From Brevibacillus parabrevis (GTDB lineage Bacteria > Bacillota > Bacilli > Brevibacillales > Brevibacillaceae): a stretch of 64,000 nucleotides of DNA. The notes beneath the pieces were generated by a model. The model was not told where the DNA came from. It ran no database searches and was given only the letters and a program-made list of their open reading frames with translations. The DNA is taken from positions 372,001 through 436,000 of the forward strand of contig NZ_RHHV01000006.1 of the NCBI RefSeq assembly GCF_003710905.1, given 5' to 3'. Positions 43,031 through 50,754 of this stretch are shown here, in pieces (within the stretch, counting starts at the first letter, position 1; every line of letters starts with the position of its first letter). Made by a program: the position numbers and the translations under genes.

Positions 43031-44149
43031 TCACTTCAATAAAATAGTCGTTTCCGTAAAGCCGTTGTATTTTCGAAGCCAAGTCTGGCTCGCATAGGTG
43101 GCAGTGTACAACCACTGTTCATGCTCGTCTTGGCCGACTCGAAGCAATCCGAGATGCACCATCATTTTGCAGACTCGATTGATCAAAATATCTGCGGGTG
43201 CATCGTAGTAGAACTCTTTGATCCAGGGAACCAGCGTATGCAGCAGCGATTCCTGCCGCACCCAGCCGCCAGAGGCGATGAGCGGAATCAACTGGACAAG
43301 CATCGGCAAATTCGGGATCGCCCGCTTGTACAATCGCATCCAGAAGCGGATCACATCATGGTAAAGCTGATCGGAATACGGCTGTTCCAACCGCTCCCGT
43401 CCCGCCTCGGTAATGCCTACTCTCCCCTCCGCCTCCTCCATCCATTTGTTGTAGTAGCAGAAGTCGTAAAGCAAAGAGAAGCGATCCGGGTATACATCGA
43501 AGTGCAGTCCGTATCCAAAGCGCCATTTTTGCGGCAAAAGCGGCTCTTCCTTCACGTACAAAAATTGAAACAACTGCTGCTGATGCCGTTTGTACATGCC
43601 TCCCTCAGCCGTAAGCGGTACAGGCTCCTGCTGAAGGAATTGTAAAAATTGCATGATATCGTCGCAAAGAGCCGTTCCTTCGTCCCTGTACGCCTGCGGG
43701 CCGGGGATCACCAGATCGTTCTCCTCGCGCCACTGATCGAGCCAGGCTTGTATGAAAGGTTCTCGGATGTCCAACGGAATTTGATACTGCCCGACCGTTT
43801 TGCTTTTGGCAGGAAATATCCAGCCTCTTTTCATCGCCGCCGCGACAAATTGCCTTGCCGAATCCTGCTTTTTTTCTTTTGCTGCCAAAAGAGCCACGCC
43901 CGCTTTGGCGAGCAAATCCTCCAGCGACATGACGGTTCGCTTGTCGAGCAAAAGCTGCAGCAAAAAGTGTATTTCGGCTTGAGACAACTGCGCTACTTCC
44001 TGAGAGATTGTCAACCGGTGACGCAGACTGGACAAGAGAGAAGTGATCAATTCGTTTTTGGAATGAGGGTTGCATTCGCATCCGTAGTGGTTGGCAATCT
44101 GATGGAGCTGCCGGATATCGGTGTAGACCAAGATCTCAGCCAAGTTCAT
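43031..44149 (-). CDS. Hypothetical protein, possible helicase-associated winged-helix protein
   Basis: 372 residues, not firmly recognised. The N-terminus (IRQLHQIANHYGCECNPHSKNELI) resembles SAP/Rho-N-type nucleic-acid binding helices. The next part (LSQAEIHFLLQLLLDKRTVMSLEDLL) and the C-terminal third (DILINRVCKMMVHLGLLRVG) look like the winged-helix N-terminal region found on XPB/Ssl2-like helicases. No Walker A or DExx box is present, so it is not itself a helicase. ATG 44147-44149 (AAGGGAT upstream) is chosen over a longer frame that overlaps the ypiA terminator. It occupies the ypiB position. Confidence 0.7.
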   Translation of the reverse strand: MNLAEILVYTDIRQLHQIANHYGCECNPHSKNELITSLLSSLRHRLTISQEVAQLSQAEIHFLLQLLLDKRTVMSLEDLLAKAGVALLAAKEKKQDSARQFVAAAMKRGWIFPAKSKTVGQYQIPLDIREPFIQAWLDQWREENDLVIPGPQAYRDEGTALCDDIMQFLQFLQQEPVPLTAEGGMYKRHQQQLFQFLYVKEEPLLPQKWRFGYGLHFDVYPDRFSLLYDFCYYNKWMEEAEGRVGITEAGRERLEQPYSDQLYHDVIRFWMRLYKRAIPNLPMLVQLIPLIASGGWVRQESLLHTLVPWIKEFYYDAPADILINRVCKMMVHLGLLRVGQDEHEQWLYTATYASQTWLRKYNGFTETTILLK

Positions 44150-44205
44150 CTGTGCATCCCTTCTTTGCGATGGCTTTCTTGTATCCCTCATTCTTGCCAA
44201 TAAGC

Positions 44206-44243
44206 GGAAAAATAAACAGGAAGCCACATGAGTGACTTCCTGT
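44206..44243 (-). terminator. Terminator after ypiA
   Basis: Twelve-base-pair stem acaggaagccac / gtgacttcctgt (one G-U) with a 4-base loop, then TTTATTTTT on the minus strand, 36 bases after the ypiA stop. Confidence 0.8.
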
Positions 44244-44278
44244 TCGTCGATTTTTTTATGCACTGAAGCTTTTTTTGC

Positions 44279-45232
44279 TTACTCTTCTTCTGTTTCGTGA
44301 TCCCACTGATCGTGCAATTGCTGGTATTCTTTCGCTTCGTCGTATCGTCCCGCTTGCGTCAACAGCGCAATCAGTCGGCGAATTTGATCGAGGTCAAAGC
44401 CGGACAGCGTCACGTATTGCTTCAAGGCGTCGATAGCTTGCTCGGTTTTGCCCAGCGACAAGTAAATGTCTGCCGCCAGCGGGTACGAAGCCACGTACTC
44501 TTCGTCAATGGCTTGCAGCGTGGTTACCAGCTCCACCGCTTCCTCCAGTCGTCCCACGTGGAAAGCCATCAGTGTCGCTCCATACAGCACTTCCGGCGAG
44601 CGATCGAGCACAAGCGCCTGGCGGAATACTTGATACGCCTGCTCGAACTGCCCGTTTTGCGCCAACGAGCGTCCTTTGGTCAAGAGCAGCTCCAGACTTT
44701 CACTGCCCGCCTGCTCCAGAAGCTGCATCGCTACTTCATCTTCCCCGATGCGGAAATACAGGTTGCCGAGCGCAGCCAAAATGTCCTGATTGTCAGGCTC
44801 TTTTTGTCTGGCCTGCTCCAAATATTTGACAGCCACCTCGTCCAAATCTTGCAGCGCGTACAAATCTGCCAATAGCAAATCGAGCTGAATGCTGTCATAG
44901 CCCGATTCTTTGCACTCGTAGAGCAGATGCTGCGCCGTTTCAAAATCACTGGAATCAAGCGCGATTTCGGCAAGCAGCAATTGGCACTCTCTGCGCAAGG
45001 AAGGGTCCAGCTGCGGATTGTTTTCCAGAACCTCCGACAACAGTTTGCCTGCCACGTCCAAATGGCCCAGACGGTACCACACTTCCGCCAAATACATCAT
45101 GACATCAGGCAAGTCAGCCCCGTGCTCCTGCACTTTTTGCAAGGCTGTCAAACCCAGTTCCACTTCGTCGTTCTCAATTCGCTTAATTGCCTCATCTATG
45201 ACATACAGCCATTTTTTTGGCATCGTGCTCAC
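44279..45232 (-). CDS. ypiA: TPR-repeat protein YpiA
   Basis: 317-residue cytoplasmic protein made of about eight tetratricopeptide helix pairs (for example AEVWYRLGHLDVAGKLLSEVL and YLSLGKTEQAIDALKQYV) and an acidic C-terminus ending EEE. B. subtilis YpiA occupies the same place after the aro/trp supraoperon. No enzymatic motif is seen; it probably acts as a scaffold. It is bounded by terminators on both sides, so it is a single-gene unit. Confidence 0.85.
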   Translation of the reverse strand: MSTMPKKWLYVIDEAIKRIENDEVELGLTALQKVQEHGADLPDVMMYLAEVWYRLGHLDVAGKLLSEVLENNPQLDPSLRRECQLLLAEIALDSSDFETAQHLLYECKESGYDSIQLDLLLADLYALQDLDEVAVKYLEQARQKEPDNQDILAALGNLYFRIGEDEVAMQLLEQAGSESLELLLTKGRSLAQNGQFEQAYQVFRQALVLDRSPEVLYGATLMAFHVGRLEEAVELVTTLQAIDEEYVASYPLAADIYLSLGKTEQAIDALKQYVTLSGFDLDQIRRLIALLTQAGRYDEAKEYQQLHDQWDHETEEE

Positions 45233-45276
45233 CTCATATGTATTATGCTTAGGCCGTATTCTGGATGAATAGCCAC

Positions 45277-45303
45277 AAAAGACCGTCCTAAGACGGTCTT
45301 TTC
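45277..45303 (-). terminator. Terminator after the anti-sigma gene
   Basis: Stem aaaagaccgtc / gacggtctttt, loop of 4, T-run on the minus strand, about 22 bases after the anti-sigma stop. Confidence 0.85.
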
Positions 45304-45324
45304 ATTTCTCTTGATCATATACCA

Positions 45325-45975
45325 TTATGCACGTGTAAGCCAGCTCATTGTCAATACGGTCATCAAAATCCCGAACACACTGAGCACAATCGGGTAGTTC
45401 GGCTTCGCTGAATCCGTTGCTGCCGGTTTTCCATCCAGCGGAACGATCGAGGCGGTCGCACTAGCCAGTGCATCACTTTGCGAAGTGAGCGGCTGTGCTT
45501 CTACCACGTATGTACCATCGTCTGTCTGCATGGAAGAGGAGATGACTTGCGCTTTTGGCGTGTTCATCGCCATCACTTCCCCGTTGATCACGAGGGAATT
45601 GGCTTGCTCGGTGGAAGTGGAATTGACATATAAAGTAAAAGTAAACAACAATAGCAACAAAACGGCTACACTTGCTCCCATGCGTCTCATTCTGGCTGTT
45701 ACACTGAAAATTTTTCTGCCAATCGGGATCGCCCATTGCTCCTCGGACAAAATCCGGGCCATGACAGCATCAACAATGGAACGGGAAGGCGTAACGGAAT
45801 GGTACTCTTCCTTGTCCATTTCCATCCACTCCCCGCTGTCCGACCAGATTTCATAGTCGGCACGACAGGCATAACACGATGCCATATGGTGATCAACACG
45901 GCGTTGGGTCACCTCTGACAACAGATTTTCGGCGTATTCAGGCAGAATTTCCTGAACTTCTTCACATTTCATCAT
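45325..45975 (-). CDS. Anti-sigma factor with zinc-binding (zf-HC2) domain
   Basis: 216-residue membrane protein co-encoded with the ECF sigma factor it should hold inactive. The N-terminal cytoplasmic anti-sigma domain has the zinc motif HHMASCYACRADYE (HxxxCxxC). One membrane helix (ASVAVLLLLLFTFTLYV, about 100-118) is followed by an outer region, and a second hydrophobic segment (IVLSVFGILMTVLTMSW) lies at the very end, giving two membrane spans. The start overlaps the sigma stop (ATGATG). The inducing signal is unknown. Confidence 0.88.
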   Translation of the reverse strand: MMKCEEVQEILPEYAENLLSEVTQRRVDHHMASCYACRADYEIWSDSGEWMEMDKEEYHSVTPSRSIVDAVMARILSEEQWAIPIGRKIFSVTARMRRMGASVAVLLLLLFTFTLYVNSTSTEQANSLVINGEVMAMNTPKAQVISSSMQTDDGTYVVEAQPLTSQSDALASATASIVPLDGKPAATDSAKPNYPIVLSVFGILMTVLTMSWLTRA

Positions 45976-46562
45976 CGATTCATCCCTTCAGCTTCATCCA
46001 ATTGAGGGTCCAGGATGTAGGTTTCCAGCTGGCCTTTTATACTTTGGCGTGCCCGAAACAGCAAGGATTTCACGGAGCTGACGGTCAAATCGAGAATCGT
46101 GGCGATCTCTGTGTAATCCATTTGTTCGTACTCTCGCAAAATCAAGGCTGAGCGCTGCTTCTCCGGCAAGTTGTTAATAGCCAGTCTGACCATGCTCTCC
46201 CGCTCGTTGCGCAACAAAACCTGCTCGGGCAAAGTTTTGGGAGATGCCATCGGCACTTGCAGTGTATCATCGAGATACACGTCGGAGTTGCGGCTTTTGC
46301 GCAATTCGCTGAGTACAGAGTTACGGGCAATCGTATAGAGCCAAGTAGAGAAGGTTGCTTCTACATCACGGAAAGAATGAATGCTCTTATACGCCTTGTA
46401 AAACGTCTCCTGACAAATATCCTCAGCAATATGCTCCAGATGTGCCTGACGCAAAAGATGAGTGACAAATGAGAGGATCTTTTTTTCATATCGACGAATC
46501 AGTTCAGCATAGCATTCCAGATTACCTTCTTTAATTTCTCGGATAAGCTGGGAATCGGTCAT
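45972..46562 (-). CDS. ECF sigma factor
   Basis: Extracytoplasmic-function sigma factor of about 196 residues. Region 2 has ELIRRYEKKILSFVTHLL, DICQETFYKAYKSIHSFR and FSTWLYTIARNSV. Region 4 has LPEKQRSALILREYEQMDYTEIATILDLTVSSVKSLLFRARQ with a helix-turn-helix. It resembles SigX/SigW/SigV-type factors of Bacilli; the exact subgroup is not determinable. ATG 46560-46562 follows AGGAGG, although the spacer is long. It is co-transcribed with the anti-sigma gene. Confidence 0.92.
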   Translation of the reverse strand: MTDSQLIREIKEGNLECYAELIRRYEKKILSFVTHLLRQAHLEHIAEDICQETFYKAYKSIHSFRDVEATFSTWLYTIARNSVLSELRKSRNSDVYLDDTLQVPMASPKTLPEQVLLRNERESMVRLAINNLPEKQRSALILREYEQMDYTEIATILDLTVSSVKSLLFRARQSIKGQLETYILDPQLDEAEGMNR

Positions 46563-46615
46563 GATCAGGATTACCTCCTTGCGATTCCGATCCCTCAGCG
46601 GCCTTTGTAACATTA

Positions 46616-46641
46616 GACTGCTGGGGATGTAAAAAGTTGCG
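46616..46641 (-). promoter_or_regulatory. Possible ECF-type autoregulatory promoter
   Basis: Minus strand GCAACTTTTT, then 16 bases after AAC, AGTC; this is close to the AAC...CGTC pattern of ECF promoters. The position, about 50 bases before the sigma gene, fits self-activation. The -10 has one mismatch in four. Confidence 0.35.
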
Positions 46642-46686
46642 CGACCTTACGATTCTTTTTCTCGTCAGACTGCGGGAATCCTTCAC

Positions 46687-46711
46687 GAAAAAACCCCCAT
46701 TTTTGGGGTTA
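46687..46711 (-). terminator. Terminator after the amidohydrolase-like gene
   Basis: Stem aacccc / ggggtt with TTTTTT on the minus strand; overlaps the stop codon at 46709-46711. It separates the gene from the sigma operon. Confidence 0.75.
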
Positions 46712-47830
46712 AATGACATATGCGTAGGGCTTTGTGTCGAAAAGGCGTCTGCCCATCCCAACAGACGAGCTAAACTGCGCGTTTCGATACAACCATTTAC
46801 CGTTCGACATAACAGATGTTGGAAGATGCATTTCGCTAAAATTGAGAATAGTGGAAAGATCATACTTTGTCAACCAGTTTTCCTTTTTCAGGAAGACAAT
46901 ATCAGCGTCTGCCCCTGGTGTCAAGCTCCCTTTTTGCGGATAAAGCCCGACTGCCTTGGCAACGTTTGTCGAAGCAAGTCTGACGAGTAGACAAAGCAAC
47001 CTTTCCGGCGAATACCATCTCCGGCGATAATCAATGCGAACATCGTGAAGGGGAGCAGCGACTTGCCAACTGTCGTAAAAGTGCTGGTGCATGTGGCGAA
47101 TGGCCCGGTCTGTCACTTCTGTTGGCAAACGAAAAATGTGCAAAAACGGATCGTGTTCTCTTGTTTCAAAGGCCACTGACGGATCAGCGATGACGGTACG
47201 CACCTTCCAGTATTTAGTAGCGTCCAGCCAAAGCTGCCGAATTTGATCACGCTGTTCTTTTTTTACGGACGCATCATTTTGTATGTGCAAATGCAGAATC
47301 GTTTGTTTAGACGTATGAAGTTGCAAAAGCGTTTCCCATTTTATTGTGGAAATTTCTTCTGGGCTGCGAACCGATACGTGAAAGGCCGCCAAGCCATGTT
47401 CACCGTATCTCGCCACCGTTTTCGCCTGTAGCTGGTCAGCCCCGATCCCGACATGCCAGACGTAATCCAGCGGACTGTTGAAATGGCGGGTTTGCTGGTA
47501 TTCCATCTGCGGCTTGCTCATCCAGCTTTCGTGCAAAAACACGTCGGCGAAACTGGTGCAGCCGCTCCTGACAAATCCCTGCATCACTTCTATGTATGTG
47601 TGCCTATCTTTTATTTTATATAAAGATTGTGTCGGCAGTGCGACAAAGCCAGGCAAAAGATACATATCGGACGCGTCTACTTCGGCAAAAGCAGTCTCGC
47701 CTGTCGTCTTGGGCAAGGTGTCTTTGGCGATGCGGACGATCTTTCCTTCGTGCACCCACAAATCCGCTTCCTTGATTCCGTATGCAGTAACAACGGCTCC
47801 CCCTCGAATGACCATTCCTTGCTCCGACAT
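46709..47830 (-). CDS. Degenerate amidohydrolase-fold protein (dihydroorotase/hydantoinase-like)
   Basis: 373-residue protein with the beta-sandwich ends of cyclic amidohydrolases: MVIRGGAVVTAYGIKEADLWVHEGKIVRIA at the front and AKAVGLYPQKGSLTPGADADIVFLKKENW near the end. The metal-binding parts are missing. Where active enzymes have PG-x-x-D-x-H-x-H, this reads LPGFVALPTQSLYKIKD; no carboxylated-Lys motif, and later His residues do not fit the pattern. It is probably a non-catalytic or repurposed member. ATG 47828-47830 has GGGAGGGG upstream. It has its own promoter and a 240-base structured leader with a cre site. Confidence 0.75.
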   Translation of the reverse strand: MSEQGMVIRGGAVVTAYGIKEADLWVHEGKIVRIAKDTLPKTTGETAFAEVDASDMYLLPGFVALPTQSLYKIKDRHTYIEVMQGFVRSGCTSFADVFLHESWMSKPQMEYQQTRHFNSPLDYVWHVGIGADQLQAKTVARYGEHGLAAFHVSVRSPEEISTIKWETLLQLHTSKQTILHLHIQNDASVKKEQRDQIRQLWLDATKYWKVRTVIADPSVAFETREHDPFLHIFRLPTEVTDRAIRHMHQHFYDSWQVAAPLHDVRIDYRRRWYSPERLLCLLVRLASTNVAKAVGLYPQKGSLTPGADADIVFLKKENWLTKYDLSTILNFSEMHLPTSVMSNGKWLYRNAQFSSSVGMGRRLFDTKPYAYVI

Positions 47831-47902
47831 GCTTGTCCCCTCCCGACCCTCGCATCGCACTGCGATTTGTACGAGCATATGCGCGGAAAAGGGAAAAAAT
47901 GC

Positions 47903-47922
47903 AAAACGGCCATGGCCGTTTT
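47903..47922. repeat. 20-bp perfect palindrome in the leader
   Basis: aaaacggccatggccgtttt is a perfect inverted repeat. In RNA it would form a GC-rich hairpin followed on the minus strand by GCATTTTTT, terminator-like. Ends 72 bases before the amidohydrolase-like start. Confidence 0.7.
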
Positions 47923-47924
47923 GT

Positions 47925-47940
47925 TGACCGCAAGCGGTCA
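47925..47940. repeat. 16-bp palindrome in the leader
   Basis: tgaccgc-aa-gcggtca: 7-bp inverted repeat with a 2-base centre, next to the 20-bp palindrome. Could be a protein-binding site or a small hairpin. Confidence 0.6.
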
Positions 47941-47952
47941 CATCCCGTTTCA

Positions 47953-47976
47953 TGAAAAACGTCTCGACGTTTTTCA
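47953..47976. repeat. 24-bp palindrome in the leader
   Basis: tgaaaaacgtc-tc-gacgtttttca: 11-bp perfect inverted repeat with a 2-base centre, immediately downstream (minus strand) of the leader terminator. Confidence 0.65.
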
Positions 47977-47977
47977 C

Positions 47978-48021
47978 AAAAAAAAGACCGCCGTTGATTG
48001 TAAGCGCATTCAAACGGCGGT
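47978..48021 (-). terminator. Intrinsic terminator inside the leader of the amidohydrolase-like gene
   Basis: Stem accgccgtt / aacggcggt, 17-base loop, then T8 on the minus strand. It would stop transcripts from the 48081-48109 promoter after about 95 bases, either as an attenuator or as the end of a small RNA. Confidence 0.75.
47998..48013. promoter_or_regulatory. Perfect cre (CcpA) consensus site
   Basis: TTGTAAGCGCATTCAA fits WTGNAANCGNWNNCWW at every position. It lies about 61-76 bases downstream of the predicted transcription start, in the loop of the leader terminator, where CcpA binding would act as a roadblock. Confidence 0.55.
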
Positions 48022-48080
48022 AGCACATGTGTGCTTTTATAATATTGGATAGGAGTGGAGAGAAACCATACTGTATTTTT

Positions 48081-48109
48081 ATAATAAACGGAATGTAAGC
48101 GCTTGTCAA
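48081..48109 (-). promoter_or_regulatory. Strong sigma-A promoter of the structured leader
   Basis: Minus strand TTGACA, 17-base spacer, TATTAT. The spacer holds AAGCGCTTACA, a partial palindrome of the LacI/CcpA type, and a second copy of TGTAAGCGC found in the cre site. Predicted start near 48074. Confidence 0.75.
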
Positions 48110-48176
48110 ATCATTTTTGCTAAAAAACGTCAGAGCAGTTCCTCCTCTTCTAGGCCCAATTGCTCATACAGAAAGG

Positions 48177-48203
48177 AGCCTGCTGTCTCGTCAACAGCAG
48201 GCT
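48177..48203 (-). terminator. Hairpin after aroA
   Basis: Perfect 10-bp stem agcctgctgt / acagcaggct, 7-base loop, with CTCCTTTC downstream on the minus strand; likely end of the aromatic supraoperon. Confidence 0.65.
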
Positions 48204-48218
48204 CTCTCTCCCGTTCCC

Positions 48219-49499
48219 TTATTGGCTGATGTTTTTCAGCAGTTCTTCAAAGCCCGGGAACGATACATTGATCGCTTCCTCGTTCTCAATCCCCGTCTCT
48301 CCTGTCGCAGCAAGACCAGCAATCGCCATCGCCATGCCGATACGGTGATCGCCCATGCTGTCGATCACCGCCCCTGTCAAGGCTGTCTGTCCTTCGATGA
48401 TCATTCCGTCGTCCGTCGGCGTGACCCGGCCTCCGAATTTAGACAGCTGGCTCACGACCGTAGCGATCCGGTCGGTTTCTTTTACTTTCAGTTCTTCTGC
48501 ATCACGAATGACCGTCTGTCCGATTGCCTGCGTAGCCATGACGGCAATGACCGGAATCTCGTCAATCAGTCGCGGAATGATATCCCCGCTGATTTCGATC
48601 CCGTGCAGCTGCGAATGGGTCACGAGCAGGTCGGCGACCGGCTCTTCGTTGACAATTCGCTCGTTTTGCAGCTCCAGGCTTCCGCCCATCGCTTTCACCA
48701 CGTCGATGATGCCTGTACGGCTCGGGTTGATCCCGACATTTTCAATCAAAAGCGAACTGCCTGGCACTACCATGACCGCCGCGATCAAAAAGGCCGCAGA
48801 GGAAATGTCGCCCGGGACGGAAATAGCTCGTCCGGTCAGCTTTTGGCCGCCCTCTACAGACACCGTCAGCCCATCGCGAACGACAGAAACGCCAAACGCT
48901 TGCATCATCCGCTCCGTATGGTCACGGGACAAGTGCGGTTCGGTTACGCTGGTCACGCCTTCTGCTTGCAAGCCGGCGAGCAAAATCGCCGATTTGACTT
49001 GCGCGCTCGCGACCGGAGACTGGTACGCCATGCTTTGCAGCTTGCCGCCGCGAATGGACAAAGGGGTAAACTCCCCGTCTTTTCTGCCGTCAATTTTTGC
49101 CCCCATCTGGCGCAGCGGTCCGATGACACGGCGCATCGGTCTTTTGGCAATCGACTCGTCGCCTTCCATGACCGTATGAAACGGCTGTGTCGCCAAAATG
49201 CCGGACATCAGGCGAATCGTGGTACCGGAGTTGCCTACATCCAGATGCTGCATCGGCTCTTGCAAGCCGTACCAGCCTTTGCCTTGTACCGTTACTTTGT
49301 CACCCTGCTGCTCGATCTCGATGCCCATGCGGCGGAAGCAACTGATCGTACTGAGGCAATCCGCGCCAGGCAGGAAGCCTTCGATCGTCGTAACGCCTTC
49401 TGCCAAGGCTCCGAACATGACCGCACGGTGCGAAATGGATTTATCTCCCGGAACACGTACGGTTCCTGCTATTTTCTTTGCTGGACGAACTCGAAGCAC
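48219..49499 (-). CDS. aroA: 3-phosphoshikimate 1-carboxyvinyltransferase (EPSP synthase)
   Basis: Condenses shikimate-3-phosphate with phosphoenolpyruvate, sixth step to chorismate (called aroE in B. subtilis). 426 residues. Motifs: [49 protein letters not shown], and NPSRTG. GDK, SAQxK and RxHxE fit the class II pattern; the fourth signature has NPSR where class II enzymes usually have N-x-T-R. Last gene of the aro/trp supraoperon. GTG 49497-49499 has GGGGAG 7 bases upstream. Confidence 0.96.
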   Translation of the reverse strand: MLRVRPAKKIAGTVRVPGDKSISHRAVMFGALAEGVTTIEGFLPGADCLSTISCFRRMGIEIEQQGDKVTVQGKGWYGLQEPMQHLDVGNSGTTIRLMSGILATQPFHTVMEGDESIAKRPMRRVIGPLRQMGAKIDGRKDGEFTPLSIRGGKLQSMAYQSPVASAQVKSAILLAGLQAEGVTSVTEPHLSRDHTERMMQAFGVSVVRDGLTVSVEGGQKLTGRAISVPGDISSAAFLIAAVMVVPGSSLLIENVGINPSRTGIIDVVKAMGGSLELQNERIVNEEPVADLLVTHSQLHGIEISGDIIPRLIDEIPVIAVMATQAIGQTVIRDAEELKVKETDRIATVVSQLSKFGGRVTPTDDGMIIEGQTALTGAVIDSMGDHRIGMAMAIAGLAATGETGIENEEAINVSFPGFEELLKNISQ

Positions 49500-49580
49500 A
49501 GTGCCACTCCCCTTTTTCTCTTCACCCGTTAGTCATACTGTGAAGCGTCTTCGTTGTAAAGCGTGTTTGCGCGACCAGGC

Positions 49581-50684
49581 TCATGTACGCCTGTATACAT
49601 TGTAATCGAAAAAGCGGAGAAGTTCCTCCCCCTTTTCCATCTCCTCCTGGGAATGGAAGGTGATGCGCAGCGCACCGTATATATCTTCACGCGTCTCCCT
49701 GATTTGCAGGTTGGTGATGTTGATTTGCTTCGCACCGAGCAACGTCGTAATGCGCCCGATCTCCCCTGGATGGTCAGGAATGTCGATATACAAATCGTTC
49801 AAAGGCGGCAAAGCTCCTGTTTTGCGCTCAGGCAAACCGTCGCGGAAGTCGCGGGCTGTCTGGAAGAACCGCTCGATTCCATCCGGGTCGCCTTCTTCCA
49901 CAAGCTCGACGACATCTTCCAAAGCTTTTGCCCAGTCTTTGGCGATCTTCACAATATGCTCGCGGTTTTGCAGCAATACGTCGCGCCACATGCGCGGATT
50001 GCTCGAAGCAATGCGGGTAATGTCACGGAAGCCGCCTGCGGCCAGACGCGCATGCCACGCGTTCTCTTCGTCGTATCCGGCGACCAGGTTGACCAGAGCA
50101 GATGCCAGGACATGCGGGAAATGGCTGACTGCTCCCACTACCTGATCGTGGGAATCCGCGTCCATCTGTACTACTTTTGCCCGCGTGAGGGAGAGAAGCT
50201 CGGTTAGACGCTCCACTTTTTCTGCTGCCGTGCCAGGGGCTGGCGTCAAAACGTAGTAGGCATTTTCCAACAGTCTGTCCGAAGCCGCCTCCACGCCTGA
50301 TTTGTGCGATCCGGCCATCGGATGCCCGCCGATAAACGTCACATGCGGCGGAATGACTTCTACCGCCTGTCTGACAATGCCTGACTTGGTGCTCCCCACG
50401 TCTGTGACGATGACGTCTGGTTGCAGCTCCATGTCTTGCAACAAGCGCAGTGTAGCTACGATTTGCTCGACGGGGGCTGCGAGGAAAATGACATTGGCTT
50501 CGCGGACAGCCGTTTGCAAATCAGTCGTTCCAGCGTGAATCACTCCAAGTGTCAACGCTTTATCTAATGGTTCTTGTCGTACATCGTAACCGACAACACG
50601 GATATTGGGGTCACGTCGCATGGACAAAGCGATCGAACCGCCAATCAATCCGACACCGATTACAGTGATGGTTACTTTTTTCAT
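49581..50684 (-). CDS. tyrA: Prephenate dehydrogenase
   Basis: NAD-dependent oxidative decarboxylation of prephenate to 4-hydroxyphenylpyruvate for tyrosine. 367 residues: Rossmann motif ITVIGVGLIGGSIALSM, then VTDVGSTKSGIV, the catalytic His region FIGGHPMAGSHKSGVEAA and a C-terminal ACT domain (DIPDHPGEIGRITTLL) for feedback control. ATG 50682-50684 has AGGAAGTGGAG upstream. Located between hisC and aroA as in B. subtilis. Confidence 0.95.
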   Translation of the reverse strand: MKKVTITVIGVGLIGGSIALSMRRDPNIRVVGYDVRQEPLDKALTLGVIHAGTTDLQTAVREANVIFLAAPVEQIVATLRLLQDMELQPDVIVTDVGSTKSGIVRQAVEVIPPHVTFIGGHPMAGSHKSGVEAASDRLLENAYYVLTPAPGTAAEKVERLTELLSLTRAKVVQMDADSHDQVVGAVSHFPHVLASALVNLVAGYDEENAWHARLAAGGFRDITRIASSNPRMWRDVLLQNREHIVKIAKDWAKALEDVVELVEEGDPDGIERFFQTARDFRDGLPERKTGALPPLNDLYIDIPDHPGEIGRITTLLGAKQINITNLQIRETREDIYGALRITFHSQEEMEKGEELLRFFDYNVYRRT

Positions 50685-50722
50685 CTCCACTTCCTGTCCT
50701 TCCTCATATGCGCGTAGACAAA

Positions 50723-50745
50723 GATGCCGGGGAACGCCCGGCATC
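50723..50745 (-). terminator. Hairpin between hisC and tyrA
   Basis: Nine-base-pair GC-rich stem gatgccggg / cccggcatc with TTTGTCT after it on the minus strand. It may partly uncouple tyrA-aroA from upstream transcription. Confidence 0.55.
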
Positions 50746-50754
50746 TCGTGTCCG

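Noticed and set aside
48093-48109. A second cre-like site, ATGTAAGCGCTTGTCA
   Set aside because: The right half is shifted by one base and does not match the cre consensus, though it shares the TGTAAGCGC core; kept only as a note to the promoter.
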